Of a stretch of 64,000 nucleotides of DNA, positions 9,835-19,033 are shown in pieces (the stretch's first letter is position 1; the number at the start of each line of letters is the position of its first letter). The position numbers were made by a program, and so were the translations under genes. This stretch comes from Prolixibacter sp. SD074 (GTDB taxonomy: Bacteria > Bacteroidota > Bacteroidia > Bacteroidales > Prolixibacteraceae): the NCBI RefSeq assembly GCF_009617895.1, contig NZ_BLAW01000001.1, positions 983,001 to 1,047,000 of the forward strand, in the 5' to 3' direction. The notes beneath the pieces were generated by a model. That model did no database searches. It was not told where the DNA came from and saw only the letters and a program-made list of their open reading frames with translations.

Positions 9835-10737
9835 TTATGGAATCAATTTGAGGACGCGCACCCAGTCGATAAGCAGGTACCTCCATTTGTCGTGTGGCTT
9901 TCCACTGACATGCATTCCAAAACCGTGACCACCTTCCGCAAAAATGTGCATTTCAGCCGGGATATGATTTTTCTTTAAAGCCAAGTAAAATTCGATACTG
10001 TTTTTCGGAGGGACCGTATTGTCATCGTCAGCTAAGAAGAGAAACGTTTGTGGCGTTTGTGGCGTTACCTGTAACTCATTTGAATATTCCTGGATCAACT
10101 CCTTCGATGGATTCTTGCCAAGAAGGTTTTCCCGTGATCCCATGTGCGCCCATTCCTTTTTCATGGTCACTACCGGATACCCCAAAATGGCAAAATCGGG
10201 TCTGCAACTCTCCTTTTCAATTGAATCGGGAGCATTCGGATTTCCATTATCGAAATGGGTTTCAGCTGTCGAAGCCAGATGGCCACCGGCTGAAAAACCG
10301 GCAATACCTATTTTATCAAGACTAATGCCCCACTTAACTGCGTTCGCCCGGACTGTCCTGATAGCCCTTTGAGCATCCTGCAACGGAATGTCGGGGTGAC
10401 CATAAGGCAAGCGGTATTTTAATACAATACCGGCCACTCCGTGTTCCTGTAGATACTTAGCAAAATCGTATCCTTCGTGATCCATGGCCTCCATCCAGTA
10501 ACCACCGCCGGGACAAATGACCACAGCCGTTCCACTGTTTTTTTCCTTTTCGGGCAGATAGACGGTCAGTGTCGGTTCAGACACATAACGGACCCGTACG
10601 CCATCAAAGGTTTCCTCCGCTTTGGGCGAAACATTGGGGCCAGGGGTTCCGTTGGGCCAGAGTGGGATTGTTTCCTGAGCGAATATAGGTTGGTGCATAC
10701 ACATGAGTAATAAAAACAGGAGAAGAAAATTTTTCAT
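9835..10737 (-). CDS. Secreted alpha/beta-hydrolase (esterase/lipase, BD-FAE-like)
   Basis: 300 aa from the ATG at 10737; a TTG 24 bp upstream is less likely because the signal peptide (MKNFLLLFLLL... ending IFAQ) begins at the ATG. CPGGGYW is the oxyanion-hole motif, GFSAGGHL the nucleophile elbow, LADDDNTVP supplies the acid and GGHGFG the catalytic histidine, in the order expected for the carbohydrate-esterase-like alpha/beta-hydrolases that deacetylate xylan or similar glycans in Bacteroidota. Exported to the periplasm. A 56-codon minus-strand frame upstream ends with its stop overlapping this start codon. Confidence 0.92.
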   Translation of the reverse strand: MKNFLLLFLLLMCMHQPIFAQETIPLWPNGTPGPNVSPKAEETFDGVRVRYVSEPTLTVYLPEKEKNSGTAVVICPGGGYWMEAMDHEGYDFAKYLQEHGVAGIVLKYRLPYGHPDIPLQDAQRAIRTVRANAVKWGISLDKIGIAGFSAGGHLASTAETHFDNGNPNAPDSIEKESCRPDFAILGYPVVTMKKEWAHMGSRENLLGKNPSKELIQEYSNELQVTPQTPQTFLFLADDDNTVPPKNSIEFYLALKKNHIPAEMHIFAEGGHGFGMHVSGKPHDKWRYLLIDWVRVLKLIP

Positions 10738-10904
10738 GAGAATGAATTTAGTATACAACAATACAAAATACTTAAATGTATGCCGCGTTGACCTTCAATT
10801 GCGGGATAACCAACCAGTGCCACCAGCATATTCAAAATTCCTTTAAAAATAGAAAATTCCATGGGAATCGCAGGAGTATTTTTCATCAGCAAATCCGGGG
10901 GCAT
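10734..10904 (-). CDS. Possible short ORF ending in the esterase start (uncertain)
   Basis: A 56-codon frame begins with an ATG at 10904 and ends with a TGA at 10736-10734 that overlaps the esterase ATG (ATGA). It contains a hydrophobic segment (FKGILNMLVALVGYPAIEG). The overlap is what a translationally coupled leader or small gene would show, but the frame is short, has no recognised relatives from memory, and shares the region with the promoter of the divergent LysE gene. It could equally be chance. Confidence 0.25.
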   Translation of the reverse strand: MPPDLLMKNTPAIPMEFSIFKGILNMLVALVGYPAIEGQRGIHLSILYCCILNSFS

Positions 10905-10931
10905 AACAATTTTTAACTTAATTTTGCGGCC

Positions 10932-11558
10932 ATGGAACTGGAATTAATATGGAAAGGATTTATCATTGGAATTGCGGTTTCCATTCCACTCGGACCAATT
11001 GGAATGCTTTGCATCCAACGTACAGTAAACAAAAACTGGCGTTCCGGTATGTCGGCGGGTTTGGGTGCTGCAACATCCGATACGATTTATGCTATCATTG
11101 CCGGTTTTAGTATGACGATGATTATTGACTTCATCACGGCACATTCCATCTATTTCGAAATCTTTGGTGCCATCATTCTCATCCTTCTCGGGCTGCACAT
11201 ATTTAATTCCAACCCTTCGCAGGAACTGCAAAAATTCAAGAAAAAAGGTTCGACCTATTTACAGGATTACCTCTTCACATTGCTGTTAACGGTATCCAAT
11301 CCAATGGCCGTATTTGTGTTTATTGCAGTGTTTGCCGGTTCGGGACTGGCGCTGAAATTGTCGGCCCCCATAAAGTCACTGATGATCATTACCGGTATAT
11401 TTGGTGGTGCTGCAAGCTGGTGGTTTGTATTGACCGGCATGGTGAACCTTTTCCGGCACAAAATTAATCTTCATATGCTTTGGTGGGCCAACAAAATTGT
11501 GGGCATTGTGATCATTATTTTCGCGATCGTATCGTTTATCTACCTCCGGTTCGATTGA
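10932..11558 (+). CDS. LysE-family exporter
   Basis: 208 aa integral membrane protein with about six hydrophobic segments. The N-terminal GIAVSIPLGPIGMLCIQRTV, a proline- and glycine-rich pair of helices, is characteristic of LysE/RhtB translocators, which export amino acids such as lysine or homoserine. A TAATTTTG element at 10919-10926 fits the Bacteroidota -7 box and lies so close to the ATG that the transcript may be leaderless. No matching -33 TTTG is present at the usual distance. The 3' end overlaps the convergent thioesterase gene by 19 bp. Confidence 0.9.
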   Translation: MELELIWKGFIIGIAVSIPLGPIGMLCIQRTVNKNWRSGMSAGLGAATSDTIYAIIAGFSMTMIIDFITAHSIYFEIFGAIILILLGLHIFNSNPSQELQKFKKKGSTYLQDYLFTLLLTVSNPMAVFVFIAVFAGSGLALKLSAPIKSLMIITGIFGGAASWWFVLTGMVNLFRHKINLHMLWWANKIVGIVIIIFAIVSFIYLRFD

Positions 11559-11971
11559 TTATTTCCCAGTTTATCGCGGAGAATTTCCTCAAAACGATCC
11601 GGTATCTTGCACGGTCGTCCAGTCCGGAAGTCCATAAACGCCAGGACTACTTTTCCTTCATTAATCAAATCGCCAGCGTCGTTGTAAATTTCCGAGAACA
11701 ATGTAAATTTGACTTTGGGCATCTCTTTCACAATGGTGCGAATGGTAAGCAATTCATCGTAATAAGCCGGTTTATGGTAATTGATTTGAAGCGATCGGGC
11801 CGGCAGGAAAATTCGATCTTCCTCTTCAAGCAAGCGGTACGACTTATAAATTTCCCGGATCATATCGGTCCGGCCAATTTCGTAAAAGCGGGGATAATTA
11901 CCATAATAAACCACCCCCATCCTATCCGTGTCGCCGTAGCAAACCCGGTATTGTGAATCGAATGAATACAT
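11540..11971 (-). CDS. Acyl-CoA thioesterase, 4HBT/YbgC-like hotdog protein
   Basis: 143 aa single hotdog domain. YGDTDRMGVVYYGNY near the N-terminus contains the catalytic aspartate region of the 4-hydroxybenzoyl-CoA thioesterase/YbgC family. These cytoplasmic enzymes hydrolyse acyl-CoA or acyl-ACP thioesters. The 3' end overlaps the convergent LysE gene by 19 bp, and the gene lies 7 bp downstream of the SDR gene on the same strand, so a two-gene operon is likely. Confidence 0.93.
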   Translation of the reverse strand: MYSFDSQYRVCYGDTDRMGVVYYGNYPRFYEIGRTDMIREIYKSYRLLEEEDRIFLPARSLQINYHKPAYYDELLTIRTIVKEMPKVKFTLFSEIYNDAGDLINEGKVVLAFMDFRTGRPCKIPDRFEEILRDKLGNNQSNRR

Positions 11972-11978
11972 ATCAGTG

Positions 11979-12782
11979 TTACTTAACAGGTGAACCCGGC
12001 TCCTTGGCCATGTGATTGTAAGTTAGTTTATCGAGCAATGACGGGAAAAACCTGCCCAGGAAGACGGTAAATTTCCCTTCCACGAAAGTGAGAATTAACT
12101 GACGTTTCCGCTTTTTCACTGCATTGGCAATGTGTGTCGCGCACTCCTCTGCACTCATCATTTTCTCTTCGTTACGTGGTGTTTCACCTTGCGAGGTTCC
12201 GTTAGCCGTCAGCGCTGATTTTCGGACTTCGGAAGCGGTAAAACCCGGGGCTGCCACCAATACATGCAATCCTTTCTTCAGGTTTTCGATGCGGACCGTA
12301 TCTAAAAATCCGCGAACGGCAAATTTCGATGCGGAATATGCTGTCCTTCCCGGCAGGCCCACATGACCGGCAATGGAAATAACGCCGACCAGCGAACCCC
12401 TGGACTGTAGCAGATAAGGCAAGGCATACTTGGTACAATATACGGTTCCGTAAAAGTTCACATCCATCACGCGATGCATTACTTCAAGGTCCATCTCTTC
12501 AAAATTGGCACGCATGGAGATGCCCGCATTGTTAATGAGCACGTCGATGTGACCAAAGTGTGAAACGGCCTGTTCAATCAGGTTACGGCAATCTGCCTCT
12601 ACCGACACATCTGTTTTAACCGATAGGATTTCGGTACCCGGAAGCCCCTTTTCGAGCCCGGCCAGCCTGTCGGTACGCCGCGCGCCCAGCACCAGCTTCG
12701 CCCCGCGTGAAGCAAATTCAATCGCTAAAGCCTTTCCGATACCGGAAGAAGCGCCGGTAATGATGACAACTTTATTTTTCAT
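11979..12782 (-). CDS. Short-chain dehydrogenase/reductase
   Basis: 267 aa from the ATG at 12782; the longer frame begins with a TTG and adds 20 unlikely residues. ITGASSGIG is the NAD(P)-binding glycine motif, NNAG the structural motif, and YSASK the catalytic YxxxK. The C-terminus (RQLILTFVEGKFTVFLGRFF) is typical of the SDR subgroup sometimes annotated as short-chain oxidoreductases acting near membranes. Substrate unknown. Immediately precedes the thioesterase gene on the same strand. Confidence 0.92.
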   Translation of the reverse strand: MKNKVVIITGASSGIGKALAIEFASRGAKLVLGARRTDRLAGLEKGLPGTEILSVKTDVSVEADCRNLIEQAVSHFGHIDVLINNAGISMRANFEEMDLEVMHRVMDVNFYGTVYCTKYALPYLLQSRGSLVGVISIAGHVGLPGRTAYSASKFAVRGFLDTVRIENLKKGLHVLVAAPGFTASEVRKSALTANGTSQGETPRNEEKMMSAEECATHIANAVKKRKRQLILTFVEGKFTVFLGRFFPSLLDKLTYNHMAKEPGSPVK

Positions 12783-13005
12783 AATAGAAATCGAACATTT
12801 GGAAACCGAAACGATCTTTCCCGGTTTATTTAAGGTAAACAAAAGTATGTTTTTTTAGTGAACCTGTTTTCGCCGAAAGGTAAATGTTAACGATTACGGT
12901 AAGATAAAAGCAGCAGCATACTTTTAAACAACCATAAAGCGTTGTATTTTTAGAAGTCATTAATACCCCGGCACAAATCTCGTATAACCGTAAAAAAACA
13001 AGCAC

Positions 13006-13491
13006 GTGAAAAAAGTACTCTTAATTTTTTCGATGTTGGCGCTGATCGTTCCGGCTTTCGCGCAGTCGAGTGAGTTTAAAAAGAAAACTGAAGAATTTCA
13101 TAATAAAATGAAATCGACGATGAAGGAGATGCAGGATAAGATGAGTCAGTCCTCCGATGAGCAGGCTGGGCCGGGCAACCTGGTTCAGGAGCACAAACAA
13201 CTTCAGAAAAATACATCGCAGGATGAAATTGAATTCCGGGTAAACCGGAAAATCAAACAGCTGGAACTTTCCATTAACGGTCACAGTACCATCGGTAATG
13301 TCGACATCAAGCTACTGGCGCCGAAAGGAAACACCATGGCTACCATTCACATGGAAAATGGCAATTATGCCAGTTGGTCGCGCACGGTACAGGTGGAGGA
13401 AGATCATGCCGATTATATCGGCACCTGGAAGTTTATCATCAAAACCGAAAATGCGACCGGCGAATTCACCTTGCGTGCCAATGGAAATTAG
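13006..13491 (+). CDS. Small secreted protein of unknown function
   Basis: 161 aa with a GTG start followed by a clear signal peptide (KKVLLIFSMLALIVPAFAQ). The mature protein starts with a lysine/methionine-rich charged helix (KKKTEEFHNKMKSTMKEMQD) and then a domain of alternating hydrophobic and polar residues likely to be a beta sandwich (IKQLELSINGHSTIGNVDIK ... GEFTLRANGN). I do not recognise the family. The next feature is a tRNA gene about 140 bp downstream, so it appears monocistronic. Confidence 0.75.
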   Translation: MKKVLLIFSMLALIVPAFAQSSEFKKKTEEFHNKMKSTMKEMQDKMSQSSDEQAGPGNLVQEHKQLQKNTSQDEIEFRVNRKIKQLELSINGHSTIGNVDIKLLAPKGNTMATIHMENGNYASWSRTVQVEEDHADYIGTWKFIIKTENATGEFTLRANGN

Positions 13492-13561
13492 CCGGTTTAC
13501 AGAAGGTTACCAAATCTCCCGAAATTCACGGTTAAAAGAGTGGCAATTTTTTGTATTCATC

Positions 13562-13593
13562 TTTTGCATAAAAGAAAAATGACTGTATATTTG
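13562..13593 (+). promoter_or_regulatory. Promoter of tRNA-Lys copy 1
   Basis: TTTTG at 13562-13566, a 19-bp spacer, and TATATTTG at 13586-13593 match the Bacteroidota housekeeping promoter (TTTG / TAnnTTTG). Copy 2 of the unit has the same boxes with the same 19-bp spacing but a different spacer sequence. Confidence 0.85.
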
Positions 13594-13628
13594 CACCGCC
13601 TTTGAAAAACAAGGGTACAACAAAGGAT

Positions 13629-13701
13629 GACTGAGTAGCTCAGCTGGTAGAGCAACGCCCTTTTAAGGCGTGGGTCCTGGGTTCGAGCCCCAGCTCAGTC
13701 A
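13629..13701 (+). tRNA. tRNA-Lys(TTT), copy 1
   Basis: 73 nt; CCA not encoded. Acceptor GACTGAG pairs with CTCAGTC, discriminator A. Anticodon stem ACGCC/GGCGT encloses loop CTTTTAA with anticodon TTT. The T-arm CTGGG-TTCGAGC-CCCAG has the canonical TTC. Followed directly by a rho-independent terminator. Confidence 0.98.
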
Positions 13702-13708
13702 CTTTTCA

Positions 13709-13743
13709 GAAAAGCGTCCCCGAAACGGGAAGCTTTTCTTGTT
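13709..13743 (+). terminator. Terminator of tRNA-Lys copy 1
   Basis: GAAAAGC (13709-13715) pairs with GCTTTTC (13732-13738) around an inner TCCC/GGGA stem, followed by a T-rich tail. Confidence 0.8.
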
Positions 13744-13784
13744 TAACCGATTTTCCCGCTGCCGCGAAAATTGTCGGTTTTGAT

Positions 13785-13925
13785 GCAAACTACTCCGAAT
13801 TTCATGCAAACTACTCCGGGCTCCGTGCAAACTACCCGGAGACTGACGTAATGACAGCGGCGACTGTCGCAAAGTCAGTCGGCGGTAAAGAAATGAACTC
13901 ACACCGAGGCGCGCAAACTACTCCG
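13785..13925. repeat. Short direct repeats (GCAAACTACTCCG x4)
   Basis: The 13-mer GCAAACTACTCCG occurs at 13785, 13806 and 13913, with a variant (GCAAACTACCCGG) at 13827. The first three are exactly 21 bp apart. Between the third and fourth, GACTGAC (13841-13847) and GTCAGTC (13874-13880) form an inverted repeat. The minus-strand frame across it gives a heptad-like repetitive peptide with no start, so I do not call a gene. Confidence 0.75.
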
Positions 13926-14621
13926 CCTTCAAAGAAATGGACAGAAAGCCGATTCGCCTTACGGATTCAGTTCTTTCCTGAATAATCTGAACCAACGCTT
14001 TCCGGATAAAAAGATGGTGATGAATGCCGTTAACCAGTACGGACAGGCCAATATTCTGTCAACGCCGGTTAATTTCGCCTACACCGAAGTATGGTCACCT
14101 AATGACACTTACGAGGATCTTGCGAATATTATTCAGAACAATGCAAAAATGGGAGCCGCTGGAACAAGGACAGTCTTAGCTGCATACATGGATTACGACA
14201 AAGCCAATTCCACCGGCTATTTCAATACGCCGGGCGTGTTGATGACCGATGCCGTTATTTTCGCTTTCGGCGGAAGCCACCTGGAACTGGGTGAACACAT
14301 GCTTGCCAAGGAATATTTCCCAAACAATAATCTGTTGATGCGGGCTGATCTGAAAGAAGCATTAACCACTTATTACGACTTCCAGGTTGCTTATGAAAAT
14401 CTACTTCATGCAGAAGGAGACTTTAACAATCCGGCAATGACTTCACTCGATGGGCAAATCGACATCAACAGCTGGCCGCCACAAACCGGAAGTGTTTCGG
14501 TGGTTGGAAAAGATTTGGGCTCAACGCAGGTTATCAACTTATTGAATTACATGGATGCTACCAGCCTGACTTGGAGGGATGCTTCAGGAACACAACCTTT
14601 TCAGCGTGTGATAAAAGATTT

Positions 14622-16239
14622 CCCGCATTATTCATCAGCCGGAGAATTGTGCATAAAACTATAGCGTTCATATTTTTGAAAGCTGGGCTTGATGAAAACT
14701 ACACTAAATTCCGGTCGGGCGATATAAATATTGGGGACAACCGATGCCGTGTCCGGCTGTTCTTGTCCCAAAACTCTCATTTTTTGACAACAGGGCATAG
14801 CAATCCCATCATTGTGCCCTGCTTGGTTGTTCGCTGCTGTTTATTTTATTGAAAGACCAGTTGCCTGAACAGTTCCTGGTGTACGAACGCCTTGGAAAAG
14901 CGGTAGTACACCTTTCGCTTTGTCGTTTTTATTGTTGCCCCAATTTTCAACAATGATGCCCTAATAGTATCAACCTGCCATTTTTTGGCCGCTTCGAAGC
15001 CTGTTTTCTTTATTGCTTCTTTCACAAGTAAAAATATTTCGTAGGACAAGCTGCTGAGGAACAACCGAAAAAAGTTTGGCCAAAAGCCATGGTCGGACAA
15101 CCTGTCCGAAAAACACATGTTTTTTACCTCTTTGATCCGGTTTTCGCTGGCCTCGCCCCGTTTTACGTAAAACCCAAAATAGATGGACCGGGCATCGGCT
15201 TCTTCCATATTGCTGACAATATGCCTGACGTTCAGCCCCTTTCCCGTGCTTTCTATCTTCGAGTAGCATTGTTGTGGTTTGTGCCAGGTGCCTGCTTGAT
15301 AGGTATAGCTTATAAAATGTTGGTGCTTGGTGTTGTTGGAAACGAACAAATGGCGCACGGCTTTCTCCGCCCTTGCGGTTTTTTTCTTCAGTGTTTCGTT
15401 TGCGGCGATGCCAACGGCGAACTTGAGGCCAAAATCATCGGCCAGTTGGTAAAAAGCGGGGCAACTGAAGCCGCTGTCGGCCCGCACAATGATCTTCAGT
15501 CCGGGATAGGCGGCCCTTATCTTTTTCAATATCCGCTTTAAAATGGCAACGTACCATTTGTTGGAGTGGCTGTTACCCGGGCGTAGTACCGGGAGGATGA
15601 TCTGCCCCGTGTCGCCATCGTGGAAAAACAGTTCGTTGTACATGAACTGGCCGTAATAGCCATTGAACATCGACAGTTGCTGTTCGCCATGGGTGGGGTC
15701 GTCGGTGCCGTCAATATCGATCACAAGTTGTTCCCTGCCCGCCAGTGTGAGTACATAGCGGTCAACCCACGCATTGCACAAAGCAAATACGGAATGCTTG
15801 TCAAAACCGTTCTCGAACCTTGACATGGTGGGCTGTGAGGCCAGTTCCCCTTCAAGGATGTCCTTTAACAGCGGGTCGTTTTTCAGGTACTGGACATCGT
15901 TGGCATCTTCGTAGCCCTGTACCATGGTGAACACGCGCTGCTTTAAAAGCTTATCAATGGGGTGGACTATACGAAATGGATCACGACAATCGGGAATCAC
16001 TTGGCTAAAATAGTGCAATATGCGATGTTTCCTTTCGAGTTTTTCCAGCAGTAGTACGGCCCCGTCAGAACTGACTGCATCTGCTGAAAAATCCATGTTT
16101 ATTGCTGTCCTGCCTCGGTAAAAAACGGTATCTTTATTGCTCATAAATGGGTGCGTTTAAAAGTGTTGTTGTTTCGTTTAATCTACTTAAAGATAACACT
16201 TTGCACCCATTTTATTGTACTCGAGATGAATAATTCGGG
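14622..16239 (-). mobile_element. Complete IS1380-family insertion sequence (1618 bp)
   Basis: Bounded by near-perfect terminal inverted repeats: left CCCGCATTATTCATC, right (reverse complement) CCCGAATTATTCATC, 14 of 15 matching. Flanked by a 4-bp target duplication ATTT at 14618-14621 and 16240-16243. Length and short duplication suit the IS1380 family. One transposase is encoded on the minus strand. It interrupts the GH66 gene, and excision plus loss of one ATTT would restore the reading frame, so the insertion is younger than most other damage here. Confidence 0.93.
14846..16144 (-). CDS. IS1380-family transposase
   Basis: 432 aa, full length for the family, no internal stop. DDE transposase (group 1, DDE_Tnp_1-like): the first catalytic aspartate lies in VIDIDGTDDP, the second in IIVRADSGF, the glutamate in the late C-terminal ENRIKEVKNMCFSDR segment. 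It lies on the minus strand inside the IS (14622-16239) with about 95 bp to the right terminal repeat. The element looks capable of transposition. Confidence 0.95.
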   Translation of the reverse strand: MSNKDTVFYRGRTAINMDFSADAVSSDGAVLLLEKLERKHRILHYFSQVIPDCRDPFRIVHPIDKLLKQRVFTMVQGYEDANDVQYLKNDPLLKDILEGELASQPTMSRFENGFDKHSVFALCNAWVDRYVLTLAGREQLVIDIDGTDDPTHGEQQLSMFNGYYGQFMYNELFFHDGDTGQIILPVLRPGNSHSNKWYVAILKRILKKIRAAYPGLKIIVRADSGFSCPAFYQLADDFGLKFAVGIAANETLKKKTARAEKAVRHLFVSNNTKHQHFISYTYQAGTWHKPQQCYSKIESTGKGLNVRHIVSNMEEADARSIYFGFYVKRGEASENRIKEVKNMCFSDRLSDHGFWPNFFRLFLSSLSYEIFLLVKEAIKKTGFEAAKKWQVDTIRASLLKIGATIKTTKRKVYYRFSKAFVHQELFRQLVFQ

Positions 16240-16517
16240 ATTTATCGCTGCAGATTGAGACTTCAAAAACAGCGAACAAGGTTTGGTATGCCTCACCTGA
16301 TTATCGCTACGGTTCATCCGAAGAATTGGCATTTACGCAAGAAGGTTCTACACTCACCTGTACCGTTCCGGAGATGCAGTATTGGGGCATGTTGGTGATA
16401 GAATATAATTAACAGAAAGGCCAGAGAAACGAATAGAGAATAGGTAAAAAGAGTAGAAGGATCATCGGTTCTTCAGGGGATGTTTTGTGTTTCCGGAACC
16501 AAATAATAAGACGAAAA

Positions 16518-19016
16518 ATGATAAAACGAATTATACAAACAGTAGCTTTTGTTCTCCTCTTTGCAGGAATGATAAAAGCTTCAGATGTTATTCATCCGGG
16601 AAATTGCCGGAGTTATTCCGTGAATGGAAATACGGCTGTATTTACCTGTGAAAACAGCATCAAAGTGCAGATAAAAGAAGTAGGTCCCGGAATCATCCGA
16701 ATTTGGTACGATACCGACGATTTTCACCGGAATAACCCATCGTTTGCTGTGGTAGCCGACGAGTCGAACGGAAATCAGCAACTGAATATTTCGGAGCAAC
16801 CACAACACTACGAAATCTATACCGGTGATTTGATCATCCGGGTACGGAAAGCTCCTTTCCACATCAGTATTTTCGACAAGTATCAGAAGTTATTGATGGA
16901 TGATTACCAAAACCGGGGCTTTGAGAGCGATTCTACCGGGATGGCCAGTTACATCGGCCTTCGCCCGGGTGAACGCATTTACGGATTGGGTGAAAAAAAC
17001 GGCCCTATCGACCGCATCGGCCATAACTTTAAAATGTGGAACAGCGACAATCCATGCTACGAGGTCGATAAAGATCCGTTGTACAAAAGCATTCCCTTCT
17101 TCATGAGCAGCGAAGGTTACGGCATCTACTTCGACAATACCTTCAAAACTACCTACAATTTCGGCTCTGAATCAGTCGATAACTATTCGTTTGCTACACC
17201 GGGTGGAGAAATGATTTATTACTTTATTTACGGTCCTTCCTACAAACAAATTATTAGCCGGTACATGAACCTGACCGGTCATCCCATCATGCCGCCCGAT
17301 TGGGCACTTGGATTCTCGCAATCGCGCGGTATGCTGACCAATGAAAAGCTCACACGCGAGATTGCCAAAGGCTTCCGGGAACGGAAAATCCCCTGCGATA
17401 TCATCTTTCAGGACATTGGCTGGACGCAATATTTGCAGGATTTCAATTGGCGAAAGGAGAATTACACCGATCCCGTGAAGATGCTCGGAGATCTCGAATC
17501 CGAAGGTTTTAAAATAATTGTTTCGCAGGATCCGGTTGTTTCGCAAAGTAATAAAGTACAATGGACAGAAGCCGATTCTCTCGGGTATTTTGTGAAAGAT
17601 GTCCGAACCGGAAAATCGTATGATATGCCCTGGCCCTGGGGAGGTAACTGTGGCGTAGTCGATTTCACCAATCCGGCAGTAGCCGACTGGTGGGGCAACT
17701 ACCAGCAAAAAGTCATCGGCCAGGGCGTTCGTGGCTTTTGGACCGACATGGGCGAACCCGCATGGAGCAACGAAGAGAGTACCGACCGGCTTAATATGAA
17801 GCACTACCTGGGCATGCATGCCGAAATCCACAATGTTTTCGGCTTAACCTGGGACAAGGTCGTGACCAAAGAATTTGAAAAGCACAATCCCAACACCCGC
17901 ATTTTCCAGATGACCCGTTCGGCTTTCGCCGGAATGCAGCGGTACACATTCGGTTGGTCGGGCGATTCAGGTAACGGAGATAATGTAACCGAAGGCTGGA
18001 ACAAACTGGCCGGACAGATTCCGTTGGCCCTTTCGTCCGGAATGGGCGGGATTCCTTTCTGGAGTTGTGACATATCGGGCTATTGCGGCGATATAACCGA
18101 CTACCAGGCCGAAGGTGAGCTCTATACCCGTTGGATGCAATTCGGGGTATTTAATCCCATCAGCCGGGCGCATCACGAAGGGAACAATGCGGTGGAGCCC
18201 TGGCGCTTTGGTCCGGAAGTAGAAGCCATCTGCAAAAAAGCCATTGAACAGAAATACCAACTCTTCCCATACATTTACTCGTATGCCCGGAAGGCTCACG
18301 ACACCGGCCTTCCGTTAATGCGCGCCTTGATGCTCGAGTATCCGGATGATCCGGAAACAGCAGGCCTGAACGGTGAATTCCTTTTCGGGAAGGAATTGCT
18401 GGTGGCTCCCGTAACGGAAGAAGGTGCCGCATCGAAAAAAGTCTATCTGCCGGAAGGCGAATGGATAGACTTTAAACATCCGGAAACGGTTTATACCGGA
18501 AAGCAGTGGATTGATTATCCGGTTTCGCTGGAAACCACGCCTTTGTTTGTCCGCAAAGGTTCCATCATCCCCATGATGCCGGTCATGCAATTCATCAATC
18601 AAAATCCGCGATATCCGCTCATCCTGCATGTTTACCCGGCTTCGGTGAATAAGAAAGCCACTTTTTCGGTGTACGAAGATGACGGCGAAAGCAACGACTA
18701 CAAACGAAACATCTTCGCCGAAAGGAAACTGGTTTGCGGCACGGCCCGCGAAGCTTATTCTATTAATTATTCACTAAAGGTGTCAAACGGTTACAAGGTT
18801 ACTGCCAGGGAGTTAGTTTATCGCATTTATCTGGAACAGGCACCACATATAATACTCACGCAGGACGGTAAAATGAAGAAGGTGAAAGAAGCCTGGAATC
18901 CTTCCGGCAAACATTTCGCGAAACGCGTCCAGTGGTCCTGGGACAAGGATTCACATGTGTGTACCATTTACGTCCCGGCCGACCTAACAGTAGCACACAT
19001 TACCATCGAAAAATAA
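16518..19016 (+). CDS. Secreted GH31 alpha-glucosidase-type enzyme
   Basis: 832 aa from the ATG at 16518 (the longer frame uses a TTG). Signal peptide at the start. The central (beta/alpha)8 domain has GFWTDMGEP with the nucleophile aspartate and FGWSGDSG with the acid/base aspartate, both diagnostic of GH31; an N-terminal beta sandwich precedes it and a beta-rich C-terminal domain follows. GH31 enzymes release glucose from alpha-glucosides; next to a GH66 gene the likely substrate is isomalto-oligosaccharide from dextran (inference). It is the only intact glycoside hydrolase of this locus; no SusC/SusD pair is in the window. Confidence 0.95.
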   Translation: MIKRIIQTVAFVLLFAGMIKASDVIHPGNCRSYSVNGNTAVFTCENSIKVQIKEVGPGIIRIWYDTDDFHRNNPSFAVVADESNGNQQLNISEQPQHYEIYTGDLIIRVRKAPFHISIFDKYQKLLMDDYQNRGFESDSTGMASYIGLRPGERIYGLGEKNGPIDRIGHNFKMWNSDNPCYEVDKDPLYKSIPFFMSSEGYGIYFDNTFKTTYNFGSESVDNYSFATPGGEMIYYFIYGPSYKQIISRYMNLTGHPIMPPDWALGFSQSRGMLTNEKLTREIAKGFRERKIPCDIIFQDIGWTQYLQDFNWRKENYTDPVKMLGDLESEGFKIIVSQDPVVSQSNKVQWTEADSLGYFVKDVRTGKSYDMPWPWGGNCGVVDFTNPAVADWWGNYQQKVIGQGVRGFWTDMGEPAWSNEESTDRLNMKHYLGMHAEIHNVFGLTWDKVVTKEFEKHNPNTRIFQMTRSAFAGMQRYTFGWSGDSGNGDNVTEGWNKLAGQIPLALSSGMGGIPFWSCDISGYCGDITDYQAEGELYTRWMQFGVFNPISRAHHEGNNAVEPWRFGPEVEAICKKAIEQKYQLFPYIYSYARKAHDTGLPLMRALMLEYPDDPETAGLNGEFLFGKELLVAPVTEEGAASKKVYLPEGEWIDFKHPETVYTGKQWIDYPVSLETTPLFVRKGSIIPMMPVMQFINQNPRYPLILHVYPASVNKKATFSVYEDDGESNDYKRNIFAERKLVCGTAREAYSINYSLKVSNGYKVTARELVYRIYLEQAPHIILTQDGKMKKVKEAWNPSGKHFAKRVQWSWDKDSHVCTIYVPADLTVAHITIEK

Positions 19017-19033
19017 CGACCAACAGCCTAACA

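Larger units (their letters stand above)
13939..16412 (+). pseudogene. GH66 (dextranase-type) glycoside hydrolase, 5'-truncated and split by IS1380
   Basis: The left part (in frame from about 13939, ATG at 14014) gives PDKKMVMNAVNQYGQANILS, then the late half of a GH66 catalytic domain (FAYTEVWSPNDTYEDLANII, FAFGGSHLELGEHML). The right part (16244-16412) gives the conserved C-terminus (KVWYASPDYRYGS ... MQYWGMLVIEYN). Removing the IS and one copy of its 4-bp target duplication restores one frame through KDLSLQIETSK. The catalytic N-terminal half and signal peptide are missing: upstream sequence is repeats, not coding. GH66 enzymes cut dextran (alpha-1,6-glucan) and work with GH31 enzymes such as the neighbour at 16518. 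Confidence 0.9.

Noticed and set aside
13699-13902. 67-codon minus-strand ORF rich in RSSLH repeats
   Set aside because: It overlaps the tRNA terminator and the GCAAACTACTCCG repeats and has no start signal.
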